A DNA stretch of 64,000 nt from Nitrosopumilus piranensis (GCF_000875775.1 NZ_CP010868.1:744001-808000); one strand, 5' to 3'; shown: positions 8,762 through 18,959, counted from the stretch's first letter. Notes: a model not told the origin generated them from the sequence alone. Numbers and translations: made by a program.

Positions 8762-9019
8762 TTAAGGACAGCCTTCCATTTTTTGGATAAAGTAGCCGTT
8801 TTCCTTAATTGCCTGTTCAACAGGCTCTGGTGCGCCTTGGGAGTGGCAGAATTGACATTCATTTTGTGTCATCACTGCGTTCTCTTCACCAATTGACTTT
8901 AACCACTCTTTACCATATGCTATGGCTTTTTCGTGATCTTTTTCACCAGTAATTACATCAAAGTGCATGGTATGACCGTCTGCTGCTTTGACATAAGTGT
9001 CGTATACGTGAATTTCCAT
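8762..9019 (-). CDS. DUF2024 family protein
   Basis: About 85 residues from ATG 9019, with a TATA-like ATTAAATATG about 28 nt upstream. The N-terminal MEIHVYDTYVKAADGHTMHF block and the C-terminal CQFCHSQGAP and GYFIQKMEGC motifs match the DUF2024 family, small soluble proteins of unknown function found in bacteria and archaea. The CxxCH pair and terminal Cys could bind metal. Confidence 0.85.
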   Translation of the reverse strand: MEIHVYDTYVKAADGHTMHFDVITGEKDHEKAIAYGKEWLKSIGEENAVMTQNECQFCHSQGAPEPVEQAIKENGYFIQKMEGCP

Positions 9020-9069
9020 AAATTTAATCAAAAAAAGGCATATTTAATTCAAAATGAATCTGTTAATTA

Positions 9070-9450
9070 TTATCTGATCTTTATGGAGCGTCCAATTGCT
9101 TTTTTTGGAATTTTGATCTCTAGTATGCCTTTTTGAAATTTTGCAGTTGTTTTCTTAATGTCAATTTTACCTGGTAATGAAATTGATTTTTTAAAATACT
9201 CAAATTTTGTAACTTTGCCCAGTTTTTCTTCAGAGTACTTTTGTTTGAGTTTTGCTTCAACACTGATCGTATTTCCGTCAAAAGTGACCTTGATATCTTT
9301 CTTACTGACCATTGGAAGATCAAACTCTACTAACCAATAATTGTCAAATTCCTTTAGATATGATAACGGGGATAGAATTTTGTGTTCAATATCGTCAATT
9401 AGTGAATTGATGGTTGGAAATAATGTTCTAATCTCAAAACTGTCTTCCAT
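9070..9450 (-). CDS. hsp20: Small heat shock protein (Hsp20/alpha-crystallin)
   Basis: 126 residues. The alpha-crystallin domain spans about 38-126, with the usual edge motifs FDLPMVSKKDIKVTFDGNTI and the G-I-L motif (FQKGILEIKIPKK). It ends in SIKIR, resembling the I-x-I oligomerisation tail. It is a chaperone that holds unfolding proteins. It lies five bases downstream of the PAC2 gene and likely belongs to a three-gene stress operon. Confidence 0.88.
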   Translation of the reverse strand: MEDSFEIRTLFPTINSLIDDIEHKILSPLSYLKEFDNYWLVEFDLPMVSKKDIKVTFDGNTISVEAKLKQKYSEEKLGKVTKFEYFKKSISLPGKIDIKKTTAKFQKGILEIKIPKKAIGRSIKIR

Positions 9451-9454
9451 ATTA

Positions 9455-10180
9455 TTACCTGTATATTTGCGGTGTATTTCCTTGTTTTTCTTGTTGTTGT
9501 CTTTGCAGAGTTCGTAAAGTTTCTTCCATTAACTTTCTGTGTTGAATACGTAATTTGTCAATTCTATTTTTAATATCTTTAATGTCAACTTTAACATCTA
9601 AAACTTTTGCTAGCGTTTCTATTGCCACAATTGAAGCTTCAGGATCCGGAAAGAATGGGTGACACTCTGCGTATAGTACAAGTGCTGGAATCTTTGTCTT
9701 TCTAAAAATTGAAATTATTGCAGCATCTGTTCCAAATATTGAACCCTCTAAGAATTTTGGAATTTGATTTTTGTAAAGTATGCTATCTAACACTGAATGT
9801 GTAATAAGCCCAAAAATCTTTGAACCATTTTTTTCTTTATTTACCGTTTCCATGCCACTAACAATAATGATCTTCTTTATGCTATTTTTTTTACAGAATT
9901 CATGTACTGCATGTGCAAAACTTTGTGCTAATAATTGGTTTAACGGAACATCTGAAATTATTACAAAAATATTTTTCTTCTGATATACTCTAATTGGAGT
10001 AAGAATTTCTCCATTTTCTATGAACAAACTTGATGGCAAGTCTGATATTTCAATTTCTCCAACCTGTCTCATTTTTAGGGAATGAATTAGATATGAAATT
10101 GCAAATGTTCCCACAAGTCCGTTACTTGGAAATCCGACAAGCAATGTTTTCTCTTGTATATTTGGTTTTACTATCTTCAA
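9455..10180 (-). CDS. PAC2 family protein (proteasome assembly chaperone-like)
   Basis: 241 residues. The N-terminus LLVGFPSNGLVGTFAISYLI and the later YAECHPFFPDPEASI block are typical of archaeal PAC2 proteins (COG2047). In eukaryotes the fold acts as a 20S proteasome assembly chaperone; in archaea the role is not settled. The C-terminal 40 residues form a basic, Gln-rich helix. It sits between USP and Hsp20 genes in one transcription direction with short gaps (25 and 5 bp), which supports a proteostasis role. Confidence 0.85.
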   Translation of the reverse strand: MKIVKPNIQEKTLLVGFPSNGLVGTFAISYLIHSLKMRQVGEIEISDLPSSLFIENGEILTPIRVYQKKNIFVIISDVPLNQLLAQSFAHAVHEFCKKNSIKKIIIVSGMETVNKEKNGSKIFGLITHSVLDSILYKNQIPKFLEGSIFGTDAAIISIFRKTKIPALVLYAECHPFFPDPEASIVAIETLAKVLDVKVDIKDIKNRIDKLRIQHRKLMEETLRTLQRQQQEKQGNTPQIYR

Positions 10181-10204
10181 ATCATCATCTCCTCAAACAT
10201 TAAA

Positions 10205-10630
10205 TTATTTTGTAATTAATACTGGTTTCTTTGATTTGTGGAGTACATAATTTGATGTACTTCCCAAGAACATCTCTTTTGCAGCTCCCATACCCCTTGA
10301 ACCAATAACTATAAGATCAAACCCTTTCTTTTCAGCAATTTCCACTATTCGTTTTCCCTCATCTCCATATGAAATTCTTTCAAAAAATAAAATTCCTTTC
10401 TTAGCTGCATTTAGCTTTGCTTTTTTCATAATTTTTTGTGCATGTTTTAACAGAATTTTTTCTACAGGTGAGATTGGATCATTTGTTCTAGGTTTTGTAA
10501 TTCCAAGTACATATAGGCCTGTAATTGTGGCATGACTTTCTCTTGCCATGTGAATTGCCATGTCTAAACCTCTAAAAGAATTTGAGGATCCATCAAGTGG
10601 AACAAGAATGCTCGAGATTTTATTTGTCAT
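10205..10630 (-). CDS. Universal stress protein (UspA family)
   Basis: 141 residues, one Usp domain. It has the N-terminal ILVPLDGSSNSFRGLD strand-turn and the ATP-binding motif GSRGMGAAKEMFLGST near residues 111-126. It is the first gene of the USP-PAC2-Hsp20 run and is divergent from the CBS gene, with 114 bp between them for both promoters. Confidence 0.9.
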   Translation of the reverse strand: MTNKISSILVPLDGSSNSFRGLDMAIHMARESHATITGLYVLGITKPRTNDPISPVEKILLKHAQKIMKKAKLNAAKKGILFFERISYGDEGKRIVEIAEKKGFDLIVIGSRGMGAAKEMFLGSTSNYVLHKSKKPVLITK

Positions 10631-10744
10631 AATAATCTGTCTATGATTTTAAATTTAAAATAAATCATGATTATCTTTAATGATTTTCACTCTTGATATT
10701 CTAGAAGAGTCTAAAATAATGAATTGATGTAATGAATCTACAAC

Positions 10745-11206
10745 ATGACTGATGGGAAGAACATGACTATAGCAGATATTATGACAAAATCTGTAATCTC
10801 CGTAGATTCATCTATGAGTGTAAATGATGCAGCAAAAATGATGGAAGATGCAAAGGTTGGTGCAATAATTGTGATGGAAAACAATACTCCTGTCGGAATT
10901 GTTACTGACAGGGATTTTTCAGCCAAAATTGTTGCTCATGCTTATCCTATCACTACACCTGTAAAGCAGATAATGTCTTCCCCCATGTTTTCTGTTAGTT
11001 CTGGCGAATCTGTAAGATCTGCTGCTGATTTAATGCATGAAAGAGGGATTAGAAAATTACCTGTAATTGATAATGATACTGTAGTGGGAATTGTCACTGC
11101 CTCTGACATTGTTAATTTACTTGCAATCTCTACTGAGGATGATATCAAAGACATTTACTTTCATTCTGTTGCAAAGATTTTTACAAATTACAGTCCCTAT
11201 AATTAA
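10745..11206 (+). CDS. CBS-domain pair protein
   Basis: 153 residues with two CBS domains (about 10-65 and 75-130). The signature ends PVGIVTDRDF and VVGIVTASDIV are the adenosyl-ligand-binding strands. Such stand-alone proteins sense AMP/ATP or SAM and regulate partner enzymes. No partner is evident; the next gene is a small membrane protein seven bases downstream. Confidence 0.9.
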   Translation: MTDGKNMTIADIMTKSVISVDSSMSVNDAAKMMEDAKVGAIIVMENNTPVGIVTDRDFSAKIVAHAYPITTPVKQIMSSPMFSVSSGESVRSAADLMHERGIRKLPVIDNDTVVGIVTASDIVNLLAISTEDDIKDIYFHSVAKIFTNYSPYN

Positions 11207-11212
11207 CTAGAA

Positions 11213-11434
11213 ATGGTTCTTCCAATTATAATACTCGTTGTAATACCTATATTTTTGGGACTCACGTATGTTGCTCCATTTGATCCTCCTGAAGAATTTG
11301 ACGAACCGCCAATTCCTGAAAACTCTGGTGCAGGAATACTTTATTTTCTCCTAATGGGAATTTGGATTATATTTTTACTAAGAATCGTAATATTGATGAA
11401 ACGAGGTACATACAAAATTACTCAGAGGTATTAA
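11213..11434 (+). CDS. Small membrane protein with two predicted spans
   Basis: 73 residues. Two hydrophobic segments (about 2-20 and 42-62) flank a short acidic Pro-rich loop (PFDPPEEFDEPPIPENSG). There is no known family. It is seven bases after the CBS gene and one base before a Cys-rich microprotein, so the three may be coexpressed. Confidence 0.65.
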   Translation: MVLPIIILVVIPIFLGLTYVAPFDPPEEFDEPPIPENSGAGILYFLLMGIWIIFLLRIVILMKRGTYKITQRY

Positions 11435-11435
11435 C

Positions 11436-11546
11436 GTGAACACAGCACCATATTGGGACAAAAACATATGTTCTGATTGCAAACGAATGAAATGTCAAAA
11501 AGGTTGCATCTGTGATTGCCATAAATTACGAGATAGACTAAATTGA
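11436..11546 (+). CDS. Cys-rich microprotein (36 aa)
   Basis: GTG 11436 to TGA 11546. Residues 12-29 carry six cysteines and one histidine: C12, C15, C20, C24, C26, C28 and H29 (NICSDCKRMKCQ then GCICDCH). This density is far above chance for AT-rich DNA and looks like a zinc or Fe-S knuckle. It begins one base after the preceding stop, consistent with translational coupling. No family is recognised. Confidence 0.55.
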   Translation: MNTAPYWDKNICSDCKRMKCQKGCICDCHKLRDRLN

Positions 11547-11580
11547 GTATTCTTATGTATGTCAAACCATTTACAACATT

Positions 11581-11964
11581 ATGAAACATACAATTCATGT
11601 TGATGTAGAATCATCACAAATAATCTTAGAACTAGATGACACCCTTTCTCCAAAAACTGTAAATGAATTTCTTGAAAAATTACCCTTTACTGTAGATCTT
11701 AATGTTTGGGGTGATGAAATCTATTCATCAAAATCTCCAATCCATCAACCTGAAGAAAACGCAAAGTCGCCTGTTCAATTAAATGATGTTGCATATTGGC
11801 CAACAGGAAAAGCTATCTGTCTATTTTATGGTCCTACACCAATAGGAAAACCTGGGAAAATAACCCCTGCCTCTCCTGTGAATGTTCTTGGCAAAATAAT
11901 TTCTCCAGACAAGTCTGTTTTGAATATGGCTGATGGAACAAAGGCCACTTTTAGAAAGGCTTGA
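11581..11964 (+). CDS. Cyclophilin-like fold protein (DUF369/TM1367-like)
   Basis: 127 residues. The segment DVAYWPTGKAICLFYGPTPIG followed by ASPVNVLGKI is diagnostic of the small cyclophilin-like beta-barrel family typified by Thermotoga TM1367. The fold resembles peptidyl-prolyl isomerases but the active-site residues of true cyclophilins are not conserved, so the activity is unknown. It abuts the convergent JAMM gene end to end. Confidence 0.8.
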   Translation: MKHTIHVDVESSQIILELDDTLSPKTVNEFLEKLPFTVDLNVWGDEIYSSKSPIHQPEENAKSPVQLNDVAYWPTGKAICLFYGPTPIGKPGKITPASPVNVLGKIISPDKSVLNMADGTKATFRKA

Positions 11965-12357
11965 TTATTTTTCCTCAATTGGGATTTCTTTAATTTCTGA
12001 CTCTAGAATATATGCTCTAAAATCCTTGTTTGCCCCTGAGTAAATTACCCATGCAACAGGATTGCTCTGCATGAATTTTTTATCTGTGTTTGAGGGATAT
12101 GCCTCTGAATTTGGGTGTGAGTGAAAAATACCTATTACATCTACTCCTTTCTCTTCTGCAATCTTGTATCCTTCAATGAGTTGTTCATTTGAAATGGTAA
12201 AATTCACCGGAGATTCTTCAATATTTTTTGTCAAAAATATCTCTGATATTGCGTCATCTTTGCCAAATAATATGGCACATGATTCAATTGGCTTTTCATT
12301 TTCAGCATGTTCTGTTAGAATTTTTTTATCTGACCTTGATAAGATAATTTTCTGCAA
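11965..12357 (-). CDS. JAMM/MPN+ metalloprotease
   Basis: 130 residues, single JAB1/MPN domain. The JAMM zinc motif is intact: H79-S-H81 followed by D92 (HSHPNSEAYPSNTD), with general acid/base E25 in PIESCAIL. Archaeal homologues remove ubiquitin-like SAMP modifiers or process sulphur-carrier proteins. It starts two bases after the cupredoxin gene stop, so it is likely cotranscribed with it; the functional link is unclear. Confidence 0.88.
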   Translation of the reverse strand: MQKIILSRSDKKILTEHAENEKPIESCAILFGKDDAISEIFLTKNIEESPVNFTISNEQLIEGYKIAEEKGVDVIGIFHSHPNSEAYPSNTDKKFMQSNPVAWVIYSGANKDFRAYILESEIKEIPIEEK

Positions 12358-12359
12358 AT

Positions 12360-13454
12360 CTATTCTACGTTAACAGTTCCTACCATCCATGGATGGAATG
12401 TACAGTAATAATCATAACTTCCTGCTTCTGTAAATGTAAATTCGAAACTATCTCCTGCTGACATCATCTCAGAATCAAACAATCCTGTTGCATCTGTAGG
12501 TGGCATACCTGATGTTACAGTATGTACTGTGTTATCTGCATTATCCCACAGAACAGTGTCTCCTACAGATACTGTAATTACTTCAGGATCATAATAGATC
12601 TGACCTTCATCTAGAATTGCTGCCCCTTCTGGCATTACTACTTTGATTGGTTCTTTTGCACCTTCAATAGTTAATGTTGCAACCATCCAAGGATGCACTA
12701 TACAGTAATATTCATACTCTCCAATTTCTAAATTAGTTGTATCAAGTGTGTATGATTCACCAGCTCCTAACAGTCCGGTATCAAATGTTTCCCCAAAGTC
12801 TGCAGCACTAGTTGCAGTATGTGCAACAGAGTCTGCATTTGTCCATTCAACAACATGTCCTTGTTGAACAATTGCTGCATCAGGTTCATAATCTGGATTT
12901 CCTTCTTCAACTGAGCCTTCTAGAATTTGTATTGCAAAGATAGGTCCTGTTGGTGCAACTTCTTCGGGACTTGGTTCTTCAACTGCAACTTCTTGAGGAA
13001 TCATGTATGTATCAGGACTGACAAATCCAAATGCAACCCATGCAATAATTCCCGCAGCTGATGCCATTGCTACAATGGAACCAACTGGTTTCAAGTATAC
13101 TGGATGTTTCATTGCAAGATATGCTATAATGATTGCTGGAAATGCAATTCCCATCAAAATTCCAGCTATTGTAACGGTATAAGCAGAAGTATTCATTGTA
13201 AATGCATATGCGCCAAATCCTAATGAAATAGAGGCAATTACCAAAACAGTTGCTTTTGCTCTATTACTGGTTGAAATACCTCCATCTAAAATTCCTGCAG
13301 CTAAGAAGATTAATCCCACAAACATGGTCAGGCCAGTCAAGGCATGCATTCCATCAATGAATGTATGTGCTATTCCTGCATACGATAAGACAATTCCCGC
13401 CAATCCTATGGATGTGAGTCCCATTCCTGGCATCATGAGGTCCCAATTACTCAT
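12360..13454 (-). CDS. Membrane-anchored double cupredoxin (blue copper electron carrier)
   Basis: 364 residues. About five membrane spans (residues 10-145) are followed by an acidic Pro linker and two plastocyanin-like domains. Type 1 copper ligands are visible in both: H212, C251, H254, M257 and H311, C351, H354, M357 (YYCIVHPWM, YYCTFHPWM). Such proteins are thought to replace cytochrome c as electron shuttles between complex III-like and terminal oxidases in ammonia-oxidising archaea. It is divergent from heme o synthase, which supports a respiratory role. Confidence 0.9.
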   Translation of the reverse strand: MSNWDLMMPGMGLTSIGLAGIVLSYAGIAHTFIDGMHALTGLTMFVGLIFLAAGILDGGISTSNRAKATVLVIASISLGFGAYAFTMNTSAYTVTIAGILMGIAFPAIIIAYLAMKHPVYLKPVGSIVAMASAAGIIAWVAFGFVSPDTYMIPQEVAVEEPSPEEVAPTGPIFAIQILEGSVEEGNPDYEPDAAIVQQGHVVEWTNADSVAHTATSAADFGETFDTGLLGAGESYTLDTTNLEIGEYEYYCIVHPWMVATLTIEGAKEPIKVVMPEGAAILDEGQIYYDPEVITVSVGDTVLWDNADNTVHTVTSGMPPTDATGLFDSEMMSAGDSFEFTFTEAGSYDYYCTFHPWMVGTVNVE

Positions 13455-13546
13455 TTAACGTAGCTGGTAGGACTGAGATACTTATTCCTTTTGAAATCAT
13501 ATGGATCAATAGACGAAGAAATTAAATGGCTTTGGACTAGGATAGA

Positions 13547-14440
13547 ATGAGATTGGGATTTAATGAAATAATGGAAATATCCAAACCAAGGATAGTTGTT
13601 CTTCTAGTGATCACTGCAGTTACCTCCATGTATGCTGCAAGTAAATTAGTTCCAGGTACTCCTGAACTTGATTACTGGTCGTATCTGCATATTATAATTG
13701 CAGGAGCATTGGCTTCTGCAGGATCTAGTGCATTGAATCACTACTATGACAAAGACATTGATCCAAAAATGGAACGAACAAGTAAAAGACCTATTCCATC
13801 TGGGCGAATGGCAGCATCTCATGTTTTGATATATGGTTTAGCCGTTAGCTGTGTCTCTGTGATTTACGGATTTTTTGCATTAAATGCAGTCTCTGCATTC
13901 TTTATTGCAGTTGGAATTTTCTCTTATGTTATAATTTACACTGCTTGGCTCAAACGCCTAAACACCTCAAACATTGTAATTGGTGGTATTGCCGGTAGTG
14001 CAGCTGCATGGGCTGGATGGTCAGCAGCTACTGGGAGTATGGATCTTTTAGGATTCTTAGTTGGCTTCCTTGTATTTGTTTGGACCCCTTCACACTTTTG
14101 GTGTCTTGCAATGAAAATCAAAGACGAGTATGCTCAAGCCAAAGTTCCAATGTTGCCTGTTGTAATTGGAATGCAAAAAACGTCAAAGTATATTTTAGGA
14201 AACACAATAATTCTATTACCTTACTCTTTAATTCTCTCTTTTATACCTGATGGAATGGGTACTGTTTACACTGTAATTGCAGTTGTGTCTGGTGGATTGA
14301 TGTTGGCATATCATTACAAACTAACAAAGACTCCAACGTCTGAATTTGCTTGGAAAGCATACAAAGTTACTGCGCCTTATCTTACAATAATATTTGTGGC
14401 AGTTGCATTAGATGCAGCATTTCATATTCCTTTATTTTAG
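13547..14440 (+). CDS. ctaB: Protoheme IX farnesyltransferase (heme o synthase)
   Basis: 297 residues, UbiA-type prenyltransferase with about eight or nine spans. The first aspartate motif NHYYDKDIDPKMERTSKRP and the following PIPSGRM are diagnostic for CtaB/Cox10, as is WTPSHFWCLAMKIKDEYAQAKVPMLPVV. It makes heme O for the heme-copper oxidase. Its head-to-head neighbour is the cupredoxin gene. Confidence 0.96.
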   Translation: MRLGFNEIMEISKPRIVVLLVITAVTSMYAASKLVPGTPELDYWSYLHIIIAGALASAGSSALNHYYDKDIDPKMERTSKRPIPSGRMAASHVLIYGLAVSCVSVIYGFFALNAVSAFFIAVGIFSYVIIYTAWLKRLNTSNIVIGGIAGSAAAWAGWSAATGSMDLLGFLVGFLVFVWTPSHFWCLAMKIKDEYAQAKVPMLPVVIGMQKTSKYILGNTIILLPYSLILSFIPDGMGTVYTVIAVVSGGLMLAYHYKLTKTPTSEFAWKAYKVTAPYLTIIFVAVALDAAFHIPLF

Positions 14441-14443
14441 GAA

Positions 14444-14740
14444 TTATTTTTCAAAACCTGGAAAACTTGCTTCATAATCTTTTTCTATCATTTCTTTATT
14501 TTGTTCATCAACTTCGTCTACTTCCTCTTTAACTATGAAAACTTCTATTCTGCGTTCATCTTTTGTAATCCAAGAAACTTTGATGAGGCCTAGAATCTCT
14601 AAATCCAACAGTATTTTGTTGAATTTGTCTTCTGGCATACCAAAACCCTCTTTTGTTAAAATTTTGTAAAGTTCAATATCTGTTAATGAACCTGCTTCTT
14701 TTATTTTGTCAAATACTGTGTTTCTAATTGGTATTGTCAT
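14444..14740 (-). CDS. Winged-helix domain protein
   Basis: 98 residues. Residues 1-75 resemble a winged helix (NTVFDKIKEAGSLTDIELYKILTKEG, a recognition-like segment, and a beta wing around DERRIEVFIVKEE), with an acidic C-terminal helix. The start ATG lies two bases downstream of the cdc48 stop, so translation is probably coupled. It could be a Cdc48 cofactor or a DNA-binding protein; nothing in sequence decides. Confidence 0.7.
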   Translation of the reverse strand: MTIPIRNTVFDKIKEAGSLTDIELYKILTKEGFGMPEDKFNKILLDLEILGLIKVSWITKDERRIEVFIVKEEVDEVDEQNKEMIEKDYEASFPGFEK

Positions 14741-14742
14741 TT

Positions 14743-16911
14743 TTATCCGTAGAATGTTTTATCCCCTGTCTTTGGTACCACGTTAGATATACTTTCCTTA
14801 ACTGATTTGTACCATTGATCTACTTCTTTAGTAATTGATGGTCTAACATGCTTTAGACTGTTTGCGAAGTCTTGACTGGAAATCTTTGTTGCATTATTTT
14901 GCATGGCTTGAACTGCTGCTTCTCTACATAATGCAGCCAAATCTGCACCAGTGTAATTTTGAGTTGCAACAGCAATCTCTTGTAGTTTTACATCATTTGT
15001 TAATGGCATTTTTTTTGTCAAAATTTTAATAATTTCTAATCTACCTTTTTCATCTGGAGGAGACACATACAAAACTAAATCCAATCTTCCAGTTCTTAAT
15101 AATGAATTATCTACTACATCTGGTCTATTTGTTATTCCGATAACTACAACACGTGATGAAATTCCCTCTTCAATCTCTGTAAGTAATTGACTAAGTATAT
15201 TCTCCCCTACTCCGCCTTCACCTGATTTGCTTCGTGCCAGCGAATCTAACTCATCAAAAATAACTACACATGGAGATGATGCTTTTGCTTTTCTAAAAAT
15301 CTCTCTTACAGCTTTTTCAGATTCTCCAACCCATTTTGAAAGAATTTCAGGTCCTCTTACTAAAATCATGTTTGCACCTGTCTCTGTTGCAAGAGCCCTG
15401 CCAAGCAAAGTCTTTCCACAACCAGGTGGACCGTAAATTAACGCTCCTTTTGGGGGTTTGATTCCCATCTTTGTAAATTTGCTTGGCTCATTCATTGCTA
15501 AAATTAGATTATCTGTAAGTGCTTTTTTGATTTCATCTAATCCTCCAACATCTTGCCACCAAACTTTAGGTCGTTCAACATAGAACTCCCTCATTGCAGT
15601 GGGGACTACCTCGTGCATTGCATCATAAAAGTCAATTAACTTTATCTTCATTGATTGTAATACTTCTGAAGGAATCTTTTCTGTTTCAAGATCTATTTCT
15701 GGCAAATACCTTCTAATTGATTTCATTGCAGCTTCTCTACATAATGATTTGATGTCTGCTCCTGTGTAACCATGTAATTCTGATGCCAAATCTTTTAGAT
15801 CTACATCATCATCAATCGGCATTCCTCGTGTGTGAATTTGAAGAATCTCTATTCTTCCATCCTCGTTTGGAACTGAAATCTCAAATTCTCTATCAAATCT
15901 ACCTGGTCTTCTAAGTGCAGGATCAACACTATCTGGTCTGTTTGTTGCACCAAGTACAATTACATTTCCTCTGTCATTTAGACCATCCATTAAAGCCAAA
16001 AGTTGTGCGACCACTCTTTTTTCAACATCTCCATATGCTTCTTCTCTTTTTGGAGCAATAGCATCAATTTCATCAATGAAAATAATACTTGGAGAGTTGT
16101 CTTTTGCTTCTTTGAAAATGTCTCTTAACTTTGCTTCTGTTTCTCCATAGTATTTGTTCATAATTTCTGGACCGTTAATTGGAAACATGTTAGCTTCTGA
16201 TTCGCTTGCTAAAACTTTTGCAAGCAAAGTCTTTCCACAACCAGGTGGACCGTAAAGCAAAATTCCACTGTGAGGTTCAATTCCTAATCTAGCAAATAAT
16301 TCTGGATGTTTTAGTGGAAGCTCAACAATCTCTCTCATTGCTTTTACTTTTTCTCTGAGTCCACCAACTTCTTCATATGTTACCCTGACTTTTCTATCTA
16401 CTGCAGTTTCAGTTGAAATGTTAAGTGTAGTTGAGCGATCAATCTTTACTACTCCTTTTGGTGTAGTTTTTGTAATTTTAAAATCCATTGAATTTCCTAA
16501 AATCATTACAGAAATTTCATCACCATGTGTGATTGGCAATCCTTTCAATCTGTTTTTAACAAAATCTGTAAATTCTTTGTCAACTGTAACAGTGTCGTTT
16601 ACCGGAGTTAATGAAACTGATTTTGCAATCTTTGATGTCACCTTTCTAATCTTTACGATGTCATTAAGTGATGCTCCAACATTTTTCCTTGTTTGACCAT
16701 CAACTCTTATGATATCTGGAAATTTTTCATCTTCATCAACTGGCCAAATTACTGCGCAACTGGTTCTTGAACCCATTACTTCGACAATATCTCCTGGAGT
16801 TACTTTGAGAAAGTCCATGGCCTCAGGACCAATTCTAGCTCGTTTTTTACCTACATCCCTTTGTTTTGCTTCTCCAATTCGCATTTGCAAAGGTTCTTCT
16901 TTGCGTACCAA
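14743..16911 (-). CDS. cdc48: Cdc48/VCP-type AAA+ ATPase
   Basis: 722 residues. The N-terminal substrate/cofactor-binding domain (double-psi barrel, about 1-170) is followed by two AAA modules. D1 has Walker A GPPGCGKT at 221-228 and Walker [10 protein letters not shown]2 has a second GPPGCGKT near residue 495 and VVIFDELD. Arg-finger motifs ([15 protein letters not shown]) are in place. It unfolds ubiquitin-like-tagged or damaged proteins for the proteasome. It lies eight bases after aEF1-beta and is followed by the winged-helix gene. Confidence 0.95.
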   Translation of the reverse strand: MVRKEEPLQMRIGEAKQRDVGKKRARIGPEAMDFLKVTPGDIVEVMGSRTSCAVIWPVDEDEKFPDIIRVDGQTRKNVGASLNDIVKIRKVTSKIAKSVSLTPVNDTVTVDKEFTDFVKNRLKGLPITHGDEISVMILGNSMDFKITKTTPKGVVKIDRSTTLNISTETAVDRKVRVTYEEVGGLREKVKAMREIVELPLKHPELFARLGIEPHSGILLYGPPGCGKTLLAKVLASESEANMFPINGPEIMNKYYGETEAKLRDIFKEAKDNSPSIIFIDEIDAIAPKREEAYGDVEKRVVAQLLALMDGLNDRGNVIVLGATNRPDSVDPALRRPGRFDREFEISVPNEDGRIEILQIHTRGMPIDDDVDLKDLASELHGYTGADIKSLCREAAMKSIRRYLPEIDLETEKIPSEVLQSMKIKLIDFYDAMHEVVPTAMREFYVERPKVWWQDVGGLDEIKKALTDNLILAMNEPSKFTKMGIKPPKGALIYGPPGCGKTLLGRALATETGANMILVRGPEILSKWVGESEKAVREIFRKAKASSPCVVIFDELDSLARSKSGEGGVGENILSQLLTEIEEGISSRVVVIGITNRPDVVDNSLLRTGRLDLVLYVSPPDEKGRLEIIKILTKKMPLTNDVKLQEIAVATQNYTGADLAALCREAAVQAMQNNATKISSQDFANSLKHVRPSITKEVDQWYKSVKESISNVVPKTGDKTFYG

Positions 16912-16919
16912 AAGATCAC

Positions 16920-17412
<493 letters not shown>

Positions 17413-17441
17413 TTATACCTTCCTTGAAATTTAGGCGTGTT

Positions 17442-18578
17442 TTATCCAAGTAATTTTTTGAATTCTCCGCCGATTAGAGTTTGAGCTGTTTTAATTGATC
17501 CTCTAAGCCCTAATAATTTTACAATAGAACCTGTATGAAAATCAAAATCATCTTTTTCTGAAATATCTTTGAGTATTTCTGGTGTAATCGATTCAAATAA
17601 TTTGTTGATAGTGTTGTTGTCTAGTCTTTCTAAAATTTTTCTTGCCAAAATTTGCTTTTCAAACTCTTTTCCAAATCTATCTGTCCACTTGGTTTGATAT
17701 TCTTCTAATCTTGATTTATCATTTGTTTTTAGAAATTCTACTATTGCTTGCCCTGCATAAATTCCTCCCATGCCGCTAGTAAAAATTCCGCCTGCTGTAG
17801 TTGGCTTTGCTTGCCCTGCAGCATCTCCTACAATCACTATGTTGTTTTCTACAAATTTTTCAATTGGACCTTTTATCCAAATTGGCGCAAAAATCTTTCT
17901 TATTGTAGAATAATTTCCCCTTTCTTCAAGAATTTTGTCTAGTGTTTCGGCAACATTGATTCCTTTTCCTGCGACTCCAACTTTTCCTTTTCCTTCATTA
18001 GATGGAATTATCCATGCAAAGAATCCTGGATACTTTTCTTGATCAAAAATCACTTCGACTTTTCCTTTTTTTATCCAATCTGCATAGATTTCATATTGTG
18101 CAGATGATAAAATGCCTGTTCTGTCTTTATGAATCAAAGATGACACTCCTCTTGCATCTACAAAAATCTTGCAATCCACATTTTCTTTATTTGTTCTAAT
18201 TCCAGTGTCAGTAGTTTCCTGAAAACTAGTTCTGACTTTGATTATAGCTCCATTCTTTTGGGCTTGAAAAGCAATCTGTTTATCTAATTCTCTTCTACTG
18301 ATTTCAATTACTTTTTGCTTCTTTGAATTAATCACAAAACTCTTTCCATTAGGACCGGTGATCTCAGCTGATTCTATCATATGATCAAATGTTTTTCTAA
18401 AAGGAACTATTCCTAACTCTTCTAATCCAGAAATACTTACTAGTCCTCCACAATGCTCTGGTGTTCCAATCTCGTAATCTTCTTCAATAACTAATACTGA
18501 GAAACCATTTGTAGCAATCTCTCTTGCACAAAGTAATCCTGCAACACTGCCACCTGCAACTACCACGTCAAAGTACAC
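17442..18578 (-). CDS. Geranylgeranyl reductase family flavoprotein
   Basis: 378 residues. An N-terminal Rossmann FAD site (DVVVAGGSVAGLLCAREIA), EEDYEIGTPEHCGG, a DARGVSS segment and the late VGDAAGQAKPTTAGGIFTSGMGG are characteristic of the GGR family, which saturates isoprenoid chains of archaeal lipids or quinones with FADH2. There is no membrane span. Thaumarchaea carry several paralogues, so the exact substrate cannot be fixed. Confidence 0.85.
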   Translation of the reverse strand: MYFDVVVAGGSVAGLLCAREIATNGFSVLVIEEDYEIGTPEHCGGLVSISGLEELGIVPFRKTFDHMIESAEITGPNGKSFVINSKKQKVIEISRRELDKQIAFQAQKNGAIIKVRTSFQETTDTGIRTNKENVDCKIFVDARGVSSLIHKDRTGILSSAQYEIYADWIKKGKVEVIFDQEKYPGFFAWIIPSNEGKGKVGVAGKGINVAETLDKILEERGNYSTIRKIFAPIWIKGPIEKFVENNIVIVGDAAGQAKPTTAGGIFTSGMGGIYAGQAIVEFLKTNDKSRLEEYQTKWTDRFGKEFEKQILARKILERLDNNTINKLFESITPEILKDISEKDDFDFHTGSIVKLLGLRGSIKTAQTLIGGEFKKLLG

Positions 18579-18659
18579 AGTTTTTGTTTCTTTGTCAATT
18601 ATTTAATTCAATTATTTAGTGCACGAAGGGAATATAGTCGATTCATTACCATACTAAAC

Positions 18660-18959
18660 ATGAAAGAAAGGTCAATCCTCCACTTTGAGCATGGAATAAA
18701 GTCTCGCCAGACACTAAACAATTATTGCAACCATTTAAAAAATTTTAGAAACTTTGCAAAGTTTGATACATTCGACAAACTTGTCGCAAAGCCAGTTGAG
18801 GAAATCCAGACTCTTGTAAAAGATTACCTAATCCACCTAAAGGAGAACAGCCATCCAAACTCCATTCCAATACTGTTCCTTGGGGTGAGGCACTTTTTTG
18901 TTATGAACTTTTGTCATTACTGTGGCAAAAAGATAGAGTGTGAGGAGTACTCAAAATGA
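18660..18959 (+). pseudogene. Integrase/tyrosine recombinase N-terminal remnant
   Basis: 99 residues. Residues 1-80 look like the SAM-like core-binding domain of a tyrosine recombinase (SRQTLNNYCNHLKNFRNF, KDYLIHLKENSHPNSIPIL, GVRHFF). The catalytic R-H-R-Y domain is absent; the frame instead ends with FCHYCGKKIECEEYSK, a CxxC knuckle possibly acquired by recombination. It marks the left edge of an accessory segment (18.6-24.4 kb). The stop overlaps the next small ORF (ATGA). Confidence 0.5.
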
